Shown here: piece by piece, positions 63,943 to 64,000 of the stretch
How positions within the stretch are numbered: position 1 is the first letter of the stretch
Layout of the letters: the number at the start of each line of letters is the position of its first letter
DNA from: Marchantia polymorpha subsp. ruderalis
Taxonomy: Eukaryota; Streptophyta; Marchantiopsida; Marchantiales; Marchantiaceae
Length of the DNA: 64,000 nt
Assembly: GCA_037833965.1 (NCBI GenBank)
Contig: AP031354.1
Coordinates: forward strand, 26,018,001 to 26,082,000
Reading direction: 5' to 3'
Translations under genes and position numbers: made by a program
Notes under the pieces: generated by a model
The model's input: only the letters and a program-made list of their open reading frames with translations
Databases searched by the model: none
What the model was told of the DNA's origin: nothing

Positions 63943-64000
63943 ATTCTTCTATGTGCATTCCTTATTTGTGTACAAGATCCATCTATCTTTTCGAGTACTT

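Overview
The window is nuclear DNA of a land plant. The support is a plant-type peroxisomal acyl-CoA oxidase with 14 exons, a plant-specific OXS3-family protein, a cytosolic-type NADP-malic enzyme with 19 exons, a large F-box protein, and Ty1/copia elements with the usual plant initiator-Met primer-binding site. Short GT-AG introns, a very long simple-sequence-rich flank and leader around the OXS3-like gene, and an F-box protein encoded by one exon would suit a bryophyte (liverwort or moss). That placement is an inference, not something read directly from the sequence.

Layout. 1-5.2 kb: two broken copia elements, one on each strand. The second still has both LTRs, PBS and PPT, but only gag and the RNase H end of pol remain inside. 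5.2-9.9 kb: AT-rich, no gene seen. 10.5-19.1 kb (+): complete acyl-CoA oxidase (ACX1/5 type, 670 aa, C-terminal SKL); intron 5 carries a copia fragment ending in a 63-nt foldback and flanked by 121-bp direct repeats. 19.1-22.4 kb: intergenic with simple repeats. About 22.4-36.3 kb: a GC-rich, microsatellite-rich island around the OXS3-like gene (29.7-31.8 kb, +; 578 aa, two exons), which has a TATA box and a leader of about 0.9 kb with upstream ORFs. 36.3-43.2 kb: mostly AT-rich, no confident gene. 43.2-49.1 kb (-): complete NADP-malic enzyme (592 aa). 49.7-50.1 kb and 57.3-57.7 kb: two copies of one dispersed repeat, each just upstream of a minus-strand gene. 55.5-56.9 kb (-): F-box gene whose 3' end is tandemly duplicated. 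57.75-63.2 kb: a probable decayed MULE-type DNA transposon (spliced transposase remnant with stops, possible inverted ends, short gene-like ORFs inside). 63.5-64 kb: an mTERF-repeat pseudogene running toward the window end.

The four intact genes do not form a pathway. ACX starts peroxisomal beta-oxidation, NADP-malic enzyme supplies cytosolic NADPH and pyruvate, the OXS3-like protein belongs to a stress-tolerance family, and the F-box protein is a likely SCF substrate receptor. All exon joins were made by hand from reading-frame continuity and family resemblance. No search or alignment program was run.
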